This document shows positions 21,581 to 24,628 of a DNA stretch of 24,628 bases, piece after piece (within the stretch, counting starts at the first letter, position 1; each line of letters begins with the position of its first letter). The translations under genes were made by a program, and so were the position numbers. A model generated the notes under the pieces. That model saw only the letters and a program-made list of their open reading frames with translations. It did not search any database and was not told the DNA's origin. This stretch comes from Planctomycetaceae bacterium. Lineage in GTDB: Bacteria; Planctomycetota; Planctomycetia; Pirellulales; PALSA-1355. The DNA lies in contig SXHT01000141.1 in the NCBI GenBank assembly GCA_005773095.1, forward strand, positions 1 through 24,628, read 5' to 3'.

Positions 21581-23329
21581 TCACTCCTTTGCATAGGAGG
21601 GACCGACTCGGAAGCCGAACAAATCGGCATCCTTCATCTCAAAAATCAATAATACAGGTTTTCCGGAAAGCTCTTCCAACCCCTTGCCGCTCTTGAACTC
21701 GACCGGATGGTCGATATCGTTGGCGAGAATCGGTTCGCAGTCATCGAACGAGTATCCCTCCAATGGCGTGGCCAAGTGCGGCGCGTACACGGGGATGGTC
21801 ACGCCGCCGGAGAGAGTTGCCATCTGACCTTCCGGCGAGGCAATCGCAACCCGCACTGACCCGTGGCTGGCATCCACATTGAGCTGCAACTGTCCGCCAT
21901 CAAACACCACCGGCTTGGTGATCAACACCTCGGGCTTTGCGGCGCCGGCGCGCATGCTCACAAATCGCAGATGCGACTGCGTGTAGAGTGCAATCTCCAT
22001 CTTGACCACGCGCTCGTGATAGTAGCTGTCCTGACCGGGATTGTTGCGAATCACCAAATGATTGCCGTTCATCATGGTGACGTAAAACCAATCCTCGTCG
22101 CCAACGCGCACCGGCGGCGCCGGCCGAAAGGCCTGTCGATCGTAAGCGTGCTCGTTGGTGGAACAGGCGATCCACGGTTCGCGGCTTACGGTGCGATCCC
22201 AAGTTTTTCCCCCGTCGCGGCTGATCGTGATTCGCGTGTCGCAGATTCCCTTGCGGGCCCACGGCCAGCGGAACGGATGCTCGTCGGTCGGCGTCAGAAT
22301 GGGACCGCCGTCGGGATCGGTTCGGTCCGAGTGGAACCAACTCAACAGCCCCAGCACAACGCCATCGGTGTAATACGGATGCAGCGTCATCGGCTCGTCG
22401 TAGCGATCCAGCGAGTGCAGATCGGCAGAGTCCGGATACAAAGCCGCTTCGGCGGTCCAGTCCTTGAGGTCTTTGGAAGCAAATCGGGCGATCTCACGCG
22501 AAGGAATCCAGTGGCCGACAATCCCTTGTTCCAGCGCCACCCACTCTTGATGCTGATCGTCCCAAAAATTGACAAAGTGCCGTCGGGGATTCAGGGCGCT
22601 GCCAGTGGATGTGAGCTTTTCGCGCCACTGGGCATCGCTCTGAAAATCGGGGATCGTGGGCGAAAAAAACGCCTCCCATTGAGCGCCCACGACGGTTGAA
22701 GGCGCCTGTTGGCTGGGGTCGGTGGGATCGGGAATCACGCGGAATAGAAACCGCTTTTGAGGATCCGAGACATTGCCGTGAGTCGCCAGGTCCACCGGAT
22801 CCATCAACGGCACGCCGATATTGTTTTCGCGCGTCTCGCCCTCCGAGTACGTCCAGTGCCCAACTTTTTTGATGGTGGCCGGCGCGGCAGTCAGGCCCAG
22901 ACTCGGCTTGTTCCAATGAATTCCATCTTGGCTGGTGGCATAGCCGGTGCTGAAACGCATGTGGTGGGCGCGGTCCGACTTAGCGAGTCCTGCATTCTCC
23001 ACCTTCAACTGTTCCGTCACGCCGGGATCCCACCACATCGCCCGATAGAACATGTAGAACGTGCCGTCGTCGCGGCGACCCACCGGCGTGCCATACAGCA
23101 ACTCTACGCCGTAGGTTTCCCACGGCTTGTCGGCCGGCACGACCACGCCCCGCGGCCGCGGATGGTGCAGCACGCGGTCCAGGCCCGTCGAGCGAGCAAC
23201 CACGTGGTCGTCCAAAAGCAATTGCCAGTCGTGGCCAATGTCGATCGGTTCGACGGCCAATAAAAGTTGACGGCACGAGGTCAAGAGCACCGCGATTATG
23301 AGTCCAGTTCGTATGGTTACACTCATCAT
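21581..23329 (-). CDS. Secreted beta-propeller-like putative glycoside hydrolase
   Basis: The product has about 582 residues and starts with a signal sequence (SVTIRTGLIIAVLLTSC, then RQLLLA). A lipobox-like LTSC at 16-19 makes a lipoprotein possible; otherwise cleavage near residue 25 is expected. The mature part opens IGHDWQLLLDDHVVARSTGL (31-50) and repeats propeller-like strands such as GTFYMFYRAMWW, YATSQDGIHWNKPSLGL, TRITISRDGGKTWDRTV and DEDWFYVTMMNGNHLVI. This resembles the five-bladed propellers of the GH43/GH32/GH130 superfamily. A C-terminal sandwich has YSFDDCEPILANDI and GKPVLLIFEMKDADLFGFRV. The ATG overlaps the upstream stop (TAATG). Catalytic acids cannot be assigned with confidence, so hydrolase activity is an inference. 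Confidence 0.72.
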   Translation of the reverse strand: MMSVTIRTGLIIAVLLTSCRQLLLAVEPIDIGHDWQLLLDDHVVARSTGLDRVLHHPRPRGVVVPADKPWETYGVELLYGTPVGRRDDGTFYMFYRAMWWDPGVTEQLKVENAGLAKSDRAHHMRFSTGYATSQDGIHWNKPSLGLTAAPATIKKVGHWTYSEGETRENNIGVPLMDPVDLATHGNVSDPQKRFLFRVIPDPTDPSQQAPSTVVGAQWEAFFSPTIPDFQSDAQWREKLTSTGSALNPRRHFVNFWDDQHQEWVALEQGIVGHWIPSREIARFASKDLKDWTAEAALYPDSADLHSLDRYDEPMTLHPYYTDGVVLGLLSWFHSDRTDPDGGPILTPTDEHPFRWPWARKGICDTRITISRDGGKTWDRTVSREPWIACSTNEHAYDRQAFRPAPPVRVGDEDWFYVTMMNGNHLVIRNNPGQDSYYHERVVKMEIALYTQSHLRFVSMRAGAAKPEVLITKPVVFDGGQLQLNVDASHGSVRVAIASPEGQMATLSGGVTIPVYAPHLATPLEGYSFDDCEPILANDIDHPVEFKSGKGLEELSGKPVLLIFEMKDADLFGFRVGPSYAKE

Positions 23330-24628
23330 TACACCTCGGATGTAGTGTCTCTGGGTGCTCGAACACATCCCAATTCCGTCCGCTCGCTTCGCAAGCGGCT
23401 AAGCACTCGACGGAGCGAGTGCACCACACTTTTCCAAACCAACGCGAGACTGCCGATGGAAGCTGTCAAAAAGCCGGCTGGCTCTGGTATCGCGGCCAGG
23501 CCACCGGTGGCTTCTTGTCCCCAATCGCCCAGGACATGGTTCAGATCGTTTTGGCCGACGAAGCCGTCGCCGCTGGAATCGCCCAGCAAGCGGTTGCCAG
23601 GCGGCACGTTTTGCCCCCAGTTGCCCAGCACGATGTTTAAATCGTCCTGGCCGACGTAGCCGTCGCCATTGAGATCGCCGATTAGCGGCAGCGGCGCGCT
23701 GAGAAACTGCGACGGCTCAATCGCACTCATCGTCAATCGCACTTCGTCAATCCAACCATCAAAGGGCAACTGAAACATTCCGTCTCCCTGGATGGCGCCG
23801 CCAATCGAAAAATGTTGTAGGCTGTTTAGGGTCACTCCGGCAGTGGTGTCGGCAACATCAGCGGCCAGCGACCCATCAACGTACAACTTCACGCGTCCAC
23901 TGGCCGTATCGCGTACACCGGCCAGGTGGTGCCACTGGCCGGCGCTCAGAACTTGGCTGACCGCCTGTGGATATCCGCTGGAGCCACCGGCGCGCAACGC
24001 CATTTCGACGGTAAATCCACCCTCGGCTTGCCGGGCCAATAGTTCGTAGCCGATGTCGCTAAATAAGCCCGAGATTCGCTTGCCGGCAATGAACATCCCA
24101 ACCAAGTCGGCCGACTCCGCATGAATCCAAGCCTCTAAGGTGAAGCTGCCGCTGCCCACGTCCAACTCGGCAACGTCGACCATATCCACCGCCTCGCCCG
24201 GATTGCCGTCAAATCGCAGCGATTGACTATTCGGCTGCTGATAAAGCGAAACCACACTGGTGGGCACAAACACACTGCGGGATGCGGTTCCCCTCAGTTC
24301 GCCGTGGTGTTGCGGCGCCGCCCAATCGATTGCGGTAGTGCCTCCACTTTCCTCGCCGCGCCAATATCCCAGCGGCTTTCGCGGCGACGGCGCGGCCGGT
24401 TCCTGGTACGAAACACCGAAGATTTTCGCATCGCGCAAATGAAAGCGAACTCGCGTGGCCAATCCCGCAAACGGACCGCTGGCATTGCCGTTCCAAGACA
24501 GTGCAATCGCATGACCGTCTTGGTCGGCGACGACGCTGTTGGCCCGCTCGTAACCGGGAATCACGTTTCCGTTGACATCGAGCAGCTCGGCCTCAATCCG
24601 CGAATTGACACCTTGATCAACGTCGGCA
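23329..24628 (-). CDS. Secreted LamG-dockerin-PEP-CTERM-like protein (5' end outside window)
   Basis: At least 432 residues are visible, running off the right edge. The first visible part (24628 to about 24406) has IEAELLDVNGNVIPGYERAN and a later TRVRFHLRDAKIFGVSYQ, matching the C-terminal module of the downstream propeller protein. A concanavalin/LamG-like domain follows (about 24372-23697; SFTLEAWIHAESADLVGMFI, GQWHHLAGVRD, VKLYVDGSLA, FDGWIDEVRL). Then come two type I dockerin-like calcium repeats, GDLNGDGYVGQDDLNIVLGN (23679-23611) and GDSSGDGFVGQNDLNHVLGD (23583-23515). Last is a PEP-CTERM-like tail: IPEP at 23490-23479, a hydrophobic stretch and an Arg-rich end, followed by about 16 extra residues. 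It is probably sorted to the cell surface. The missing 5' part may hold another propeller. Confidence 0.85.
   Translation of the reverse strand, partial: ADVDQGVNSRIEAELLDVNGNVIPGYERANSVVADQDGHAIALSWNGNASGPFAGLATRVRFHLRDAKIFGVSYQEPAAPSPRKPLGYWRGEESGGTTAIDWAAPQHHGELRGTASRSVFVPTSVVSLYQQPNSQSLRFDGNPGEAVDMVDVAELDVGSGSFTLEAWIHAESADLVGMFIAGKRISGLFSDIGYELLARQAEGGFTVEMALRAGGSSGYPQAVSQVLSAGQWHHLAGVRDTASGRVKLYVDGSLAADVADTTAGVTLNSLQHFSIGGAIQGDGMFQLPFDGWIDEVRLTMSAIEPSQFLSAPLPLIGDLNGDGYVGQDDLNIVLGNWGQNVPPGNRLLGDSSGDGFVGQNDLNHVLGDWGQEATGGLAAIPEPAGFLTASIGSLALVWKSVVHSLRRVLSRLRSERTELGCVRAPRDTTSEV

Noticed and set aside
21863..22699. A 278-codon plus-strand frame
   Set aside because: It is the antisense of the propeller-protein gene and has no recognisable domain or start signal.
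1..24628. CRISPR arrays, tRNA or rRNA genes
   Set aside because: I saw no regularly spaced direct repeats, no cloverleaf-like sequences and no rRNA motifs in reading the window.

Overview
The window looks like a chromosomal stretch from a planctomycete, probably of the Pirellulales type. I infer this from a DUF1207 outer-membrane protein at the head of an exopolysaccharide (EPS) locus, a secreted protein that combines a laminin-G-like domain, type I dockerin repeats and a PEP-CTERM-like tail, the high G+C content, and the general style of the proteins. The taxon is an inference; no rRNA or other marker gene lies in the window.

Layout. (1) 1-1531, plus strand: the 3' end of a glycogen phosphorylase gene, then a SulP-type transporter gene that has lost the middle of its membrane domain. 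(2) 1532-2367 is non-coding and holds two hairpins. (3) 2368-4249, plus strand: a small sugar cassette of an L-arabinose/L-fucose isomerase-family protein and an L-rhamnose mutarotase. Each gene has a long inverted repeat just before its ribosome binding site. (4) 4520-17578, minus strand: a 13-kb EPS operon. In order of transcription it runs DUF1207 protein, broken Wzz/GumC chain-length protein, BY-kinase-like ATPase, sugar transferase with a degenerate GGDEF-like N-terminus, polysaccharide deacetylase, Wzx-like flippase, O-antigen ligase/polymerase, GT2, FemAB-like GNAT protein, GT4, WecG/TagA glycosyltransferase, and GDP-mannose 3,5-epimerase. Several start codons overlap the preceding stop as ATGA. 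(5) 17579-21579: a degraded accessory zone with a frameshifted small secreted protein, a complete IS1634-like element with 16-bp terminal inverted repeats, a decayed gene, a 5' fragment of an IS91-type transposase, and a gene truncated at the IS91 fragment. (6) 21581-24628, minus strand: two overlapping genes for secreted proteins that share a C-terminal module. One is a beta-propeller-like putative glycoside hydrolase. The other is partial and adds LamG, dockerin and PEP-CTERM-like parts.

How it works together. The EPS genes form a nearly complete Wzx/Wzy-type pathway: sugar loading on a lipid carrier, chain building by GT4/GT26/GT2 enzymes, flipping, polymerisation, tailoring and an outer-membrane protein. 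The epimerase could supply GDP-L-galactose. The chain-length gene appears broken, and the ATPase lacks the Walker A lysine, so length control may be lost or supplied elsewhere. A roughly 100-bp palindromic REP/MITE-like element occurs on both sides of the operon, and its right half also lies inside it. The most interesting signals are the GGDEF-like sugar transferase fusion, this element, the hairpin-led sugar cassette and the repeated internal gene deletions.
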